A DNA stretch of 64,000 nucleotides. It comes from Anisakis pegreffii (taxonomy: Eukaryota > Nematoda > Chromadorea > Rhabditida > Anisakidae). This document shows positions 10,901 through 23,700 of this stretch, piece by piece. Within the stretch, counting starts at the first letter, position 1. The number at the start of each line of letters is the position of its first letter. The position numbers and the translations under genes are program-made. Location: positions 1 through 64,000 of the forward strand of contig JAPYMA010000108.1 in assembly GCA_035041965.1 (NCBI GenBank), read 5' to 3'. The notes under the pieces are model-generated. The model was not told where the DNA came from. It saw only the letters and a list, made by a program, of their open reading frames with translations, and searched no databases.

Positions 10901-13900
10901 CTGAATGCTGGCGATGTGGAATTGGCCGCTTCACTTCTGACAATTTATATTGGTCTCTTCCGAATTTTGATTGCAAAACAAAAAATTGATGATAAGATTA
11001 TTTCGGCACTGTTGACTGCAACGAATCGTGCGTTTCCATATGCGAAAAGTATGCGATTTTGATTAATTGAATTGATTTTCATTGGTTTCTTTCATTTTTT
11101 CGTTTTATTGAGCAATTGTTATTGATTATAGATCAATGTAGATTTTAGGTTACAGTGTTATAGATCAGTTATAGATCAATAAAAATGAGTGATCGTTTGT
11201 TGTTGTTGATTGATTTGAAATTTTGATTCAATGAAAAGAAAAGAATTAAAGGATTGGCATTTGTGACCGCAGTGAAGTTCATCCGAAAAGTATTCACATA
11301 TTTTTCTTGCAGATGAAGCGGAACGTTTGACGAAAGAAATCGATACTCTGTACAAAGTGTTGCATCAATCAAATTTCAACACTGCGCTTCAAACATTGAA
11401 ACTTTTACATCAGTTATTGGTGACGAGGTAGGTGCAAGAAGGCGATTGAACTGTTGTGAATTTAAATAAACAATACACATGGAATGATTTTCTCTATTTC
11501 ATTGTGGCTTCAAACTCGCCCCAATGTATTGATGTGTTAATGATAAGCTATAGTTGATTGGGCAGAGTGACTAAAATTTGGGATATCCAGGTTTGGGATG
11601 ACTGTAGTCAGTTGCATCTTGTTGAAGTATGGTTTTTTGTTTCAGTGAAGGCATATCGGATCGTTTCTATTCAGCTTTCTATCGAAAACTGTTGGACGTT
11701 GAGCATAGTGCCAAGCAGCAGAGTCAATTGTTCGGATTGCTTTATAAAACACTGAAGAATGATTCCGAAACACAACGCGTTATTGCGTTCATTAAACGAA
11801 TGTTGCAGGTGAGAGGTTATTTTATATAATGTGCAGTTGATAAGTTATTTTATATAGAATTGTCTTGAAGTATTGCAGTTGGTAATTTATAAAGGATTAC
11901 ATCTCGAGCGAAATTCATTACAAAAGTGATTTTATTGTTATTTATTGTTGTTTTTGCTTCGTTCAGTTGTCTGTGAATCGGAGTGCAGCATTCGCGGCTG
12001 CAACTCTTGTGGTTATATCGAAATTGATCGAAGAGCGACCATCCTTATTATTGGTGTCAAAGTCGGCCAATGTAAGTTAGATTTTTTGTAGTTGGTAGTC
12101 AAATGAGTAAAGAATTGTGATGATTGATATTGATTCATCTGTGTTTCATTCCAATTAATGTTCAGTTTCATACGAAGATTGCGATGAATCGATTGAAATT
12201 GTTAAGAAGTTTTTCGAGATTATTTTGGATAGGTCCAAAAAGATCTTCTCGAATGATTGGGTTCGAAGCCATACGACTTTTGGTCAGTGCTAAGAAGTGT
12301 TCTTAATCATTCTGTTGCAGAGAATGATCGATGCAGCAACCGTGAAAATGGAACGGATCGATTTGTGGGATGAGGATGACGAAGAGGAGCGATATTTTGA
12401 TGTTCCTGACCCGCAACCAAGTGCTGTCAAAAATTCTACTGCTAAGGCTAAGCAGCTGACTGACGAAGTTGAGCAAAAACCTGACCTAAACGAAGTGTCG
12501 AAGTCCAGCGGTAAAGGTGGATGGGTTCACAGGGATAATATCGGTATGATTTTTTAGAATTTGTTGCTTAAAGTTATTCATGGACTTTTTATTTGTCGTA
12601 GGATTTCATTGTCAGTATCATTTGAATATCGGTGTAAAATCCTAGGTTGACACTCATGATTAATGAGTATTAGAGAAGTTGATAACGGGTCGATAGATCG
12701 TTGAACGTTTTATTGTTTTATGGTCGTAATACGTTTTCACTTGATTTCGATTTCGATTGTTTAATCTTTGGGGAACTGATGGCGTTTTGATAGTGTATTC
12801 TACGTGTGAATTGTTATATTTGTTCCTAGAAACGTCTTCCAAGTTTTGAGTGTTTGTTTTCAGTGCTTCGAGCTCAGTCGTCTCACTATGATCGATCAGT
12901 GAGAAATCCGTTGTTCGCACATGCTGAAACGAGTATTGCGAGTGAGCTGTTGGAGTTGAGAAAACACTATCACCCCACTGTGGCGATCTTCGCTGCTAAC
13001 TTACTTGATGTTCGTGTTTCGTTGTTTATTTGTCACTTTGTATTCGATTATTTCCATCATTCACGAGTCATTTTATGTGTATTTTGGGCGATTGTTTGAC
13101 CGTTCTGAGAGACAGTTGAAAATGTGGTACTTGAAGTATTTTTGAATGATGGTATCATAATTGTGAGAGTCGCTTTTTGTAGAAAATGTTTTGCTTTGCG
13201 AATGAAATCAGATTAATATGGCTAGCAAAAGTGAGAATATTTCGGGATGATTTGTGATTTATTTGCGACAAGTGATTTGCTGCAATCACAGGGAACACCG
13301 GTCAGATACGATGGCGATCCGTTGGTGGATTTCACGGCGATTCGTTTCTTGGATCGTTTCGTTTATCGAAATCCGAAAAGTAACAAAAGCAAAAAGTCAT
13401 CTGATGACAACAACGAGCAGAAGAAACTCAATGTTTTCAAACGGCGAAGTTATGATCCACGCGGTGTTAAAAAGCTTGCAGTGACAAGTGAGGTAAGCAA
13501 TAAGTCCGATTGGAATTACTTCTTAACTCTGCTCTTCGATGGTTTTCCATTTTTATCTTTTTCATTGTTTTGGCTGTTTTGATTTGATTTTAAGTTTATT
13601 TATAGTAATCGAAAAGCTTTCGTTCATTAATAAATCTTCATCCACTGAGAATTCATAAAAGGATTTTTGCTTTCAGCTTATTTTCATACTTATTACTGGA
13701 CATACTATGTGTTAGTTTTTAGGAATATATGAATAAGAAACGGAACGAGATTCCGGTCGACGAGCGATATCTGCATCGTTTCGCCGTTCTGAAACCAAAA
13801 GTGAAGACTGAGGCGACTAGTAAGGAGGGCCGAAAGAAAGGCGATTTTGAGGACGATTTCGACGATGTGGAGAGTGTTAATTCGGATGAATTCAATCTTT

Positions 13901-15610
13901 TGCTGGGTGAGAGTTGTAGATATGCGCTGATTGTTTACATTGATATTATAGTATCGATGAATGTTTGTGTTAAAATTTTTTGTATTGTTTTGTCGGCGGT
14001 TTGATATTGAAGTTTTATCAAAAAAGGCTCATTTAGTAGTAGTAATGAAGAATATTGTAAATTTATTCGTAATGTAATGCTTATTTTATGTTTACATTTA
14101 TTACTTCTTTATTTCCTTTCGTGTTTCTTTTTTTTTGTTTTTACGTTCTGTTGGTGTTCCGACTCCTTTTTATAAGCTTAGTGGGTATGTATGGGTGTGA
14201 GATTTTCATCGTTGTCATGGATGATTCAGTACACTTGAATTGGGCAGGCAGTTCATGGATGAAATGTAGGCAGCTGTCTCGTTGAGATAAATTTATAAAA
14301 TTGTACAGCAAACATTTATTTAGAAGGGAATGAAAGAATTGTTAATAGTTGACGTTGAGATGATAATTTGGGAATTGCAGAACGCTTTGAGCCAGGCGAG
14401 AAGAACGATGTGTTTGATGTGAACTTCGCGAAAGAGTTCGGTGTTGAGAAGAAACGAAAGAAGAAAAAAACGACGGAAAAACGAAAAGCGCAATCCGACG
14501 AAAGTGATGGAGAAGGTGAAGAGGGCGCTGATGACTTAGAAGGCGGTGACGATGATTTGGTGAGGCATTCATTCCGCTGGAAATTCGTTTGCAGCTCGGA
14601 ATTCAACTTTGTTTTCGTTGTTGAGCAAAAAATTCCGACTCTAGCTGATTCATAAATTGCACTGTCCTTGGGATTGTGCGATGTGAAGTGATGAAATGCT
14701 CGGGTGATGGAGATTAAGTTGATTTCACAAAGTATGAAAATTGAAGTGTATTCAGCGCTGTAGAATGTAAATGTTGGTGTTTATGAAGGAATTTTTACGG
14801 CAATAGAAGATATCAGAGAGATAACGGATCAGATTGACGTTTTGCAGGAAGACGATGAACAATTGGAAGGTGGCGAAGGTGCGAGTGATGAAGAGATGCT
14901 TGGCGATGAGGATGATGAAGGTAGTTTGGAGTCAGCTGAAGACGAGGAGGGTTCTGATGACGAGGAGTACGACGGTATCATAGAAGGGGAGGAAGGAGAT
15001 AGTGATTTTGAAGATGCGTTGTCGTTTAAGAAGCAACTTGCATCTGGCAATCTCGATTCGGATTCGGATGACGATTACGCGCAAAAATTCGATTTTGTTG
15101 GAGATGCAACGAAAAGTGCTGATAAGGTAGGTTTGAATGGATGTGAATTTTAGTCATTTGCGGTATGCGGTAAATTTTCTTTTCAAGGATTGAGTCTTGC
15201 CGTGAAGGATGTATGCTTTGAATAGGTTATACACTCTAGGCAGTTCAGAGTTTTTCTCTGCGAAAAAAATGATAGTTTGATTGTTGTTGATGATGATTTG
15301 GTTTATTTTGACAGCGGTTTGATGTTTCGTTCGGTTGTTTTTGTGAGGTGAAATTAGATATTGTTATGTGAGCATGGCATGACATTGTTATGTGAGCATG
15401 GCATGACATGTTTTGAGGTGAGTATGTATAGTTGAGATTCGAAAGGAACGGATGAGTGCATTGATTGCGGAGTTGTAATGATGGTAAGATGAGATTGGAC
15501 TGTTTCAGTTTGCGGACATGATGGATGAAGATGATGTGAATGAGCGCAAGAAAAGGTCGAAACGAAAAACGAAAAAGCCTCGTTCATTTAAGAAACGTCG
15601 AACTCGTTAG
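7956..15610 (+). CDS. CEBPZ / Noc1 (CBF-Mak21 family) ribosome biogenesis protein, 19 exons
   Basis: Homologue of human CEBPZ and yeast Mak21/Noc1, a nucleolar factor needed for early pre-60S assembly. Modelled exons: 7956-8039, 8097-8155, 8333-8514, 8996-9184, 9385-9452, 9776-9901, 10135-10224, 10477-10625, 10846-11048, 11313-11427, 11646-11808, 11967-12071, 12321-12543, 12864-13009, 13292-13492, 13723-13906, 14381-14559, 14848-15126, 15509-15610. They join in frame to 948 residues (human about 1,054). Diagnostic stretches in order: EGKWYEY, GTAGDRISAMQMFIQ, NFNTALQTLKLLHQL, SDRFYSAFYRKLLD, a DEDDEEERYFDVPD acidic stretch, HYDRSVRNPLFAHAE, FTAIRFLDRFVYRNPK and IPVDERYLHRF. The C-terminus is very acidic (about residues 765-880) and ends in a lysine/arginine-rich tail, as in the family. 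The N-terminus is shorter than human by roughly 150 residues, and exon 2 is the least certain. It lies 1.1 kb after FNTB on the same strand. Confidence 0.95.
8097..8155 (+). CDS. Tentative exon 2 of the CEBPZ homologue
   Basis: A 59-base exon placed between a 57-base intron (GTAGCT...CATCTGTCAG) and a 177-base intron. It is the only segment I found that links exon 1 (phase 0) to exon 3 (which needs two carried bases) without a stop. It encodes about 20 residues, including SDSDKW, that I cannot align to the human protein. The donor GTATTG is acceptable but not strong. A different short exon in 8040-8332 remains possible. Confidence 0.5.
12166..12282 (+). other. Possible 39-codon cassette exon inside CEBPZ intron 12
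   Basis: This segment is bounded by a TTCAG acceptor (ending 12165) and a GTCAGT-type donor (12283). It is 117 bases long with phase 0 at both ends and is free of stops. Skipping or including it leaves the frame intact. The human protein has no counterpart, and joining exon 12 directly to exon 13 gives the expected order, so skipping is the default. The encoded peptide is rich in R, L and F (FHTKIAMNRLKLL at its start). It may be an optional exon or a chance open stretch. Confidence 0.3.
15360..15407. repeat. 24-bp perfect tandem duplication
   Basis: Two identical 24-base copies (15360-15383 and 15384-15407, beginning ATTGTTATGTGAGC) lie back to back in the last intron of the CEBPZ homologue. 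They are probably a recent slippage duplication. Confidence 0.9.
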
Positions 15611-15815
15611 GAAGATGATCAATCGCTCAGTTGCTTGATTGACGGAATTTTGAATTGAATGAACCACTTAGTATGATGATGAACGATAGAAATTTTGATG
15701 TTATAAATTACGCGTTGTTGAATTTATTACTTGTTACGTTTTTTGTTGTGTAATGGTTGATGGGTTGTTATGTTGAGAGTTTATTCCATAAAAATTTTCA
15801 TAAAAAGTTTATTTA

Positions 15816-15835
15816 TTCCGTAAAGTTTTACGGAA
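15816..15835 (+). other. 9-bp inverted repeat in the CEBPZ 3' UTR
   Basis: TTCCGTAAA (15816-15824) and TTTACGGAA (15827-15835) are exact reverse complements separated by two bases. They lie about 205 bases after the stop codon and 30 bases before the AATAAA hexamer. The two-base gap is too short for a normal RNA hairpin loop, so the end pairs would open. Confidence 0.55.
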
Positions 15836-15863
15836 CGGTAATTCAAGCAGTTCACTTCTCTGT

Positions 15864-15869
15864 AATAAA
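15864..15869 (+). terminator. Candidate CEBPZ polyadenylation hexamer AATAAA
   Basis: First canonical hexamer after the stop codon at 15610, implying a 3' UTR of about 280 bases. Position and motif only; no transcript data. Confidence 0.5.
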
Positions 15870-18800
15870 TTGGACTTAGAAGAGTTCATCATTCTCATGG
15901 TATTAGATAGAAAATTAGCTTCTAACTTTTTCACGAAATCGTTAAGATTTTCATCTTTTCATACGCAAAAAGAGGAATTTTTATCTTCTTGAAGTCCTGT
16001 GCGTGGATTGTTATTATATTTAGGATATGAGGGATGAAATGAATGACAAAATTTCTTCTGTGAAATTGTAATACACTGTTAATGCAAAATTAAAATTTAA
16101 AAAAACTGACTGTAAAGTCTTCAAATGTGGGCGGACACAATAAATTCTTAATGAAATATTTATAATTGATGATTTATAAACATTACATAAATAGAATATG
16201 AACAAATGATGAAAATGAATGAATGACAAAAGAATTAATTATTTCTCAAATGAATAAATTATTGCAATACACGCAAATCTTCAATTAATCATTTGGTTAT
16301 GTTCATGCAATGCAAAATTTTTGCCTTTTTCAAACGAGAAAGTTTTTTGAGAGAGAAAAATGAGCATGGAAAATATATTATAGTTCTCAAGCAATTTCCA
16401 TATCGCTCACTTCACACTGAACAACAATTGCGCTCCTCCCTTGTTTAATTTAACTACAATTACTCTCAAATAAGTCAAATCGAGCGAGTCTTACATCTAG
16501 AATCACATTCGAATGATGGACAATGAACTAAATTCGAATCAATCTCTTATACTGATATCCCATATTTTCAAGATTTCGAATCCTATTGAGCAATTCAAAA
16601 TTTTATTTTTTCCCAACTGCAAGAGAATTTCATGAAAAGTGGATTAAATACATGACAGATGGATGCATCTATTCCCATGAGTTGTGAGCTATATGACAGT
16701 TTCATTTAACGATTGAACAATTAAAGAGTGAACAACATGAAAATTGACAATGTGTTTGGATGGGGAAAAGGAAATGATAATAAAAACGATAACAATGATA
16801 ATAGTATTATTGATAATAAATAATCACAATTCAAAAACCACTATAATTATTCAGAAGAAGACTGATGAAAAGTTTACAATGAACCGAATAGAAGAGATAT
16901 ATATCAAAAAATATTACATTTATATGTATATCACTGCATGAACATAACGAAATTTTTTCACAACGAAATTTGCTCGCTAAGCATTGAATTAAATGTTTAC
17001 ACAGCACGTGTCTAATGTACAAATTTCTCAATTGAAACAAACCATACAGTAATCATAATCGCTTTAATAATAATCTTTGTTCATTATTGATAATCGATAA
17101 CAACAGTAATATGGATAGACCCAAGAGAATTATATAAAAATTACGATTCAAATAAGAATATCAATGGTAATGCTACTGAAATTGATAAGTTACAACACAC
17201 AGTGAAGAGCCACGAACTGAATAAGTTAAAAAAAACAACTGAACGAGGAGGAGCAAATGCGCTAAATACAGTGACATAGAATTTCGATGAGAAAACAGAA
17301 ACGAGATAATATTTAAGGCTCATTTTACTGACTTGATTTGGTACTTCAAGAATCAGTGTTTTTCAAATCTTGATACTCAGTTGAATTGAACACTGAAATT
17401 TCAATGGGTATTTTAAAGATACTTACTCAAAAACTCTCAAATATTTACTTTGATACTATAGATACTATAGATATTTCTCAATGGGTACATTATCACGAGC
17501 GATTCTCGTTTAACTATATGTTTTCGATTGCTCTTTCGTGAAGAAAAAAGTGTCGGTGAAAATGAGCACTTTGCAGATTGCAATATAAAAGAACAGACTA
17601 TCGAGAAAAATTTTATTAATCGTATAGTGATGATGGTCAAGTGTATCTGATTGAAAATCGCGTGAATCGCAATAACCAAAGTGTGAATTCAAAGCGCTGA
17701 TCTCAATAATGAGACGATAAGTTGCGAAACTGAATGATATCTGATGATTACAAATGAATATTTTTGAATTTAAGAAAATAAATGATTGTATACAAATGAA
17801 CCGAGTAAAAAAACTGACTTATAACAATCAAAATACAATTAAAAAATTCATTACTGATCAAATAGATGAATGAAACAGTAAAATGCATAAAATGAATGAA
17901 TGTCACTTGTTAAAATACAAAGCTCTTCAAGAGGGTCTCTTAAAACCATAACGCAACGGTCATTTACGATAAAAGCATAATCGATGAATAATAATCAATG
18001 GATGCGCGCTTGAGATAGATACATCAACATCCAAACAGTGCAAATGATATTATCAGTTTTAAAATGAGATAGCATATTAAAGATGATGAAAACGAAATTA
18101 ATTATATGGATAACGATAAATAGTCATATTAACAAATGTAATAATAATAATAATAATATTACTGTCAAAAGAGAAATACTCGTCATTGTTCATTCAATTG
18201 GAAACACGCACACACACATACAAAAAATGTACAAAAACAAAAAAAGACTGCATAGACGCATCTGATGAGTTCGTTCATGAACAATACGAGTCGTTTGCAT
18301 CGATGGATTTCGATAGAATCAGTGAGTTGATTTCATGAGAAATTGATTTGATGACAGTAATAACATTGAGTGATAATAACCAAAGTGGTAGTGATCATAT
18401 TGATTATTATAATGAAAAATAATAATAATAAATTGGGCCAACTCGTCATAAAGCACATTAAATATTTACAAAATTCGAATTTATATTCAAGATTTTATGA
18501 AACAATTATTGCAAAACACACCAACAATGATTTATCGTTAGTGTTATTTGCAATTTTGTGATCAAATGCTTTTGTTTTTGATCGTGACCCATTGTCGATG
18601 CTCTCATAATCAACGTTCCTTTGAGAAACTCTTCGATAACAACTTGAATTGGTCATTTTGAAATTTTCGTCCACCAAAGAATCAGTTTTCAATGAATGAA
18701 ATCGACTAAAGCTTTAAGAGAGAATCTAAACTGATCAGTCAGAACCGGAAAGATGGCCTTAATTACACTCATTCGTTACCAACAATGGATTTTTGCTCAC

Positions 18801-19040
18801 TCATAGTGGCAAGCTGAAAATTGAACAGATCTGAATTGCATCAAAAGTTATCACATAAAACTGGATAATACTGGATAAAATATCGCTCGAAATTAGTGAC
18901 TTCGATTTAGATTGACCAATTTGAGGAAATCAAAACTGAGAAATTAATGGAGAATGCAAAAAGTAAATAATCGAACAACCATCATTTGATCACAGCAAAG
19001 AAGCACATCAAAACAAAGTTATGTCGCATATCGATATGCC

Positions 19041-19046
19041 TTTATT
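19041..19046 (-). terminator. Candidate CRIM1-like polyadenylation hexamer
   Basis: TTTATT on the + strand reads AATAAA on the - strand, about 710 bases after the CRIM1-like stop at 19755. It is the nearest perfect hexamer I noticed downstream. Confidence 0.35.
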
Positions 19047-19687
19047 GGCACAAGATTAGTGATATTTCTTACAGCATATTTAGAGTATGCATAACGAATA
19101 CATTTTTATGAAAATATACACAATAGAATTCGCATCAAGAAATTGAAATAAATAAACAATAAATAGAGATAAACAAAAGGAAGACAGAAAGACAGCCATA
19201 TACAAAGATTTGTTCGAAAATATCGTCGTCGCCCAATCAAACACGCCGTCATCTATACCAAAAAGTTGGATCTCATTCAGGAGAAGAATAAATTGCTTAT
19301 GTGAATCCAATTTTTGCTAGAATTCTCTTGGACAATGAATTATTCTAAACCATTGGAATACATCCATTGAGTAAGGTATCTATAAATCAATCTCAGCTTG
19401 GTACATGTGCGAAAATTCTCGAATTTTAGCCCAACGTCGCATAATTTGTTAGTAAGTCAATCTACTGTTATGGCTAGGCAATTACAGCGCTGTGAACTTC
19501 TTCAGCAGTTTCGATATGAATTCACTAACTGTTGAACTGATGTTGAATGTCCATCCAATGCTTTCATCATATTTTCACAAATATGGAAAGATCAATTCAC
19601 ATATCTAAAGGCCAATTTGCATTTTCATATTTACTGACGGTATGTATTCACGTTGCATTCAATTCACTTACACACTCAAAACAGATT

Positions 19688-19713
19688 GTTCGGGTTTCAC
19701 TCGAAACCCGAAC
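19688..19713 (-). other. Perfect 11-bp stem-loop just downstream of the CRIM1-like stop
   Basis: GTTCGGGTTTC (19688-19698) and GAAACCCGAAC (19703-19713) are exact reverse complements around a 4-base loop. The element lies 41 bases 3' of the CRIM1-like stop codon on the - strand, so it would fold in the 3' UTR. It is unusually GC-rich for this intergenic region. It could be a cis-acting RNA element; its function is unknown. Confidence 0.7.
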
Positions 19714-19754
19714 GCTGACTACTACCTTCTTCTAATGAATGAACGGTGTGAATG

Positions 19755-20736
19755 TTAGACGTTACACGAGCCATGCTTTTCACCAACTTTACTAGCTTTA
19801 CTTAGTGGTGTATTTTTGAACGAGCCAAAACCACGCCGAATACTGTTACCGTAGTCAACCGATTTGGTTCGTTTTGCGCCGTTCTTTTTGGCTGTTAACG
19901 GAAGTGTGTCGAAGTGTGGCTCATGACCCGAACTGCCGTTCGACGATACGGCTGAACTTGATTCAGAGCTGAAATCTGTTAATTCATTCTGATTGAGAGC
20001 CAATTTCTGGCCTATCATTCACTAGGTGATCATTTGAGCTACATTCCAAAATCGCTTGTTTGAGTGATTAACGAGCAAAAATAAGATAACAACGAATCAC
20101 TTACGTAAAAAGCTCGCTATTCTATCTCAGATGATGTTCTTAATTCAGGAAAAAGATACAATGTTCATAATGAATTGAAACTATCAATAGTAAAAGTAAA
20201 CATTTGTAAAATGAAAATGAAAACTTACGTTGTTGAAAGCAATGACTCACTTTGACCATCTCCACAGCTGTCTCTTCGTTTCGGAAATTCGTCGTATAGT
20301 CGTGGCGTTGATCCGATTGCTTTCGATGACGATAGCAGCACTTTGGAATTGTTGAAGTGAATCGGTGATTTCTGTAATCCATCCATATAACGTATCATCG
20401 ATAAATAGCTTTCTCAAAAGCCACAACAACAAGCAAATAATCGAAGGAAGCTCGAACAGATGAACTAATAAACAAAAACATAAAGTTTTGATTGATGAAC
20501 AAAACAGTTGAACAATAAAAAAAAACGTTTTGATTGATTTCAAACGGAAACCTTTTGTTTGCTGCTTCGTCGCCGTTTAATGAATTGATAGATGAGCAAT
20601 AGAACGATCGTCGCTAATAATAAACATCCACCAAAACTTAAACCAATTAGAATTGGATTTACAGATTGAGTGTGTGAGTTGCTGTCTACTTCGATTGCGT
20701 GTGGATTTCCTTCACCAATTGATTGCCAACCTACAT
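19755..20736 (-). CDS. crm-1: CRIM1-like exons 18-20: juxtamembrane, transmembrane helix and cytoplasmic tail
   Basis: Exon 18 (20736-20552) continues directly from the last VWC domain (CCPLCKDVGWQS). It has a short acidic stalk, then a hydrophobic helix at about residues 953-976 (ILIGLSFGGCLLLATIVLLL) and a stop-transfer cluster KRRR. Exon 19 (20371-20251) adds a serine-rich basic segment containing SSSKAIGSTPRLYDEF. Exon 20 (19975-19755) adds SSESSSAVSSNGSSG and a basic end finishing GSCNV. The exon 20 start is the weakest call. I used ATTAACAG because it preserves phase; the better-looking acceptor at 19970-19969 would shift the frame and end after about 24 residues. Alternative splicing of the tail is therefore possible. 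Confidence 0.82.
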
Positions 20737-23700
20737 CTGAAATTTTTTTCATATGCAACTGAAGAAACACACTGAAACTCTGAAATGAACAATGCGCAGG
20801 CAATGCAAAATAATATTTAGAATTGTTTTAGTGCACATTGGATAATTGGAAACAAAAGCAACGTGTCACATTTGTGTTGATGGTTGTTCATACCTTTACA
20901 AAGCGGACAGCATTGACCCTGAACAACAATCGGTTTATTACACGGTGCACATTGTTGCTCCTTACAAATCGTTTTACCACCTGGTTGACACGTACAGTTA
21001 CGGCAATCACCATCATGCCATTCTTCATTGATACTGTAGGAGTTTTTGTTGTAGATGCAGACTGACTCCGATGATAGCACGTCTAGAATAGGGCTGATCA
21101 TTACTTCACACATTTACAAGTAATAAATCAGTTGTGTTTAATAGTAATGACTTGTTATGTTCACCAGAAGCAATCGCGAAGAATTGCTCACGAAGTGTGG
21201 TACTGAACGACCTTATGGAGATTTATCCTAGGCAGAATTATTTTGCTTTCTGCAGTCAAAAATGTGAACTTGCGAGTTGCAACGTTATACATGGCGTTTA
21301 CGGTCAACAGAGTGCAATGGAAGTAAACGCTCGCTGAACAACCAATCAGAGCGCAGCAGTGAATTTGGGCGGAGTCGCTTGCGATTAGCGATTACGGTAG
21401 CATTGATACAGTGAATTTAATGCATCATCGAACAGTATTTAAGGAAAATTTGATTCAAAATCAGTTTCGAGAGGGGTGTTTTGGATGTAACGAGACTGTT
21501 CAGATCGAGCCTACACCTCAGGCTAATGCTACACTTCAAAGAGTCAAATATGTCGGTGAATTTCAACAAAATCGAAAAATATGCGTCAGAAAGTAAATTT
21601 GAAAACACGATTGAATTTCATTTAATAAAAATATATAGGATTTATTAAAAAATCTGCAGTTTTCACAGGCACAAAGATGAGTGAAAGTTGAACCTGAGCA
21701 AACTGGACAACAACGTCCTTTAATAGTGAGCGGCATACCCAAACAGTTCTCTAATCCAGCGCATTTCTCTCGGAAACATTCAATTTTCGTATCAGTTGAC
21801 TCCTCTTCGCTTGCGACACATCTTCAAAATTGGAAATTTGAGTGTAGAAATATGAGAAGGACAAAAATAATGAAGACAATAAGAATAATTAACATTTTAA
21901 GTAAATACGTTATAACATTGGTTTGGACACATTATGGTTCATAATGATTTTATCGGTTAGTAAGAGAAAATGCGATCTGTAGGAAGGACATTCTAGGTTC
22001 GATAAGAATCGCCATAACCATTAGTGCTGGGAACAGAAAGACTTTTCCGGTGACCACCAATCGAATTCCCGATCGGTGCCCACCGAAAGATGATTTTTGA
22101 TACCGACCGATCAAGATTCCGTTTCCTTTTCGGTTGTGGTCATCGACCGAGCTCTTTCAAAAACAATAGTAACAATCACCTGCACGATGTACATTCATCA
22201 ATTCTCCAACTTGACCCTTCAACATGCGCCATATCGTTCTCATCGGTGCAGATCAGTGTGGTTCCTCGTTCGTGCGACAACGCCAACAATGACGTTGAAT
22301 TTGTCTCATCCGGACATCTGTAAATGATATTACAACACTCTGCGATCATTATTTTTAGTGTTTGGCAGATAACGGAGTCCCAATCAGAAACACTCTCATT
22401 TATGACAATTTTTCGCCTAGAAACTTAAATGTAGAGTCAAAATTTGAAAATTTCTAAAATGTTTTCGGAATAATAGTGAGAAAAGTGCAACTTTGAAGAG
22501 TGCAACTCACTTGGGACAACATTTATTGCTCGGGTCGGGTATGGGATTTGGACATGCGATTGGTGGACATTCGACAACCCTACAGAGCACATTACCAACA
22601 CGACACGTGCATGAGATGCATGGTGCCAGCTGCCATGTTTCACCATCCACAAACAAACGACCAGCACTTTGACACACGGTGTGTTCGTGTTTCGAGATCG
22701 CATTGTAGGGATCCGTTACACATTTCGCACAACATTCACCTGAAATTGAATTGTTCACGTAACTGTTTTTGACAGTAATTTTCATGACTGCTATCGTGCA
22801 GTACATATGCATTGGTTCTCTAAATCATTGATGTTGCTTGAGTTATCAACCTATTGAGGAGCATTTTCAAAAATTGGATTCTTTACTTCATTTTCATCGA
22901 TCTGCATCAATGACACGAAGATACATGTTTAATAACCAAACACACATTCATGACATTATCGATCAAATTGAAGATCAATCTCTGAACGGGGATAGCTGCC
23001 TTCATGGGTTAATCCACGAATATTGTTTTATGTCTTGCGATCACGCCTAGAAATTGCGTTCACTCAAAGTAAACTGTGAGTGGATTACACGAATGAAAAT
23101 CGCACACATACACACCTTCTTTTCTTTTCCATTGCTCGAGCGGACAAGAATCTGGACGTTCTGGACATGTTAATAATGAACAGAATTCCTGAAATAATTG
23201 ATTCTTACTTTGCATTCATATGAAAGATGAAGAAAGTGGATCTGCTCGTGGACTAATAAATCAAAAACACTGAAAACAAGATCGAACTGAATGAATAAAT
23301 TGACTCATAAATGAAATTAACACATAAATGAATGAATGAATTCTCAGTAAATAAATTCCAAAACGAGCTAACTAACATGTTTTTGCTCACAAAAACAATG
23401 TCTACATCCATCATTCCACCATTCACCACTATCACGTTCGAGCAATTTACCGCTTTGTGCACTGAACGAGAAGCATCGATCCCATCCCCGACGATCCTTC
23501 CTATCCATTGATATCAGTTTCGCATCGATTCGACTTACAGCTTCAACAGACATCATCAACATAGCACTTATTGAATCAAACGATGAAATTCTCCTATCAA
23601 AGCACTCATCAAACAATCTGTCAAGATTTTCGAGTTCTCCATCGTCATGTGTACAAAAGTCGATGCTGATTGACCACCGAAGGAGATGGAGTCATAAAGA

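Larger units (their letters stand above)
15611..19754. other. Intergenic DNA between convergent CEBPZ and CRIM1-like genes
   Basis: About 4.1 kb separates the two convergent stop codons. It holds the 3' UTRs and polyadenylation signals of both genes, short inverted repeats, and AT-rich simple sequence such as (TAA)n near 18131-18160. Reading frames here are short and AT-driven. I see no gene. Confidence 0.6.
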
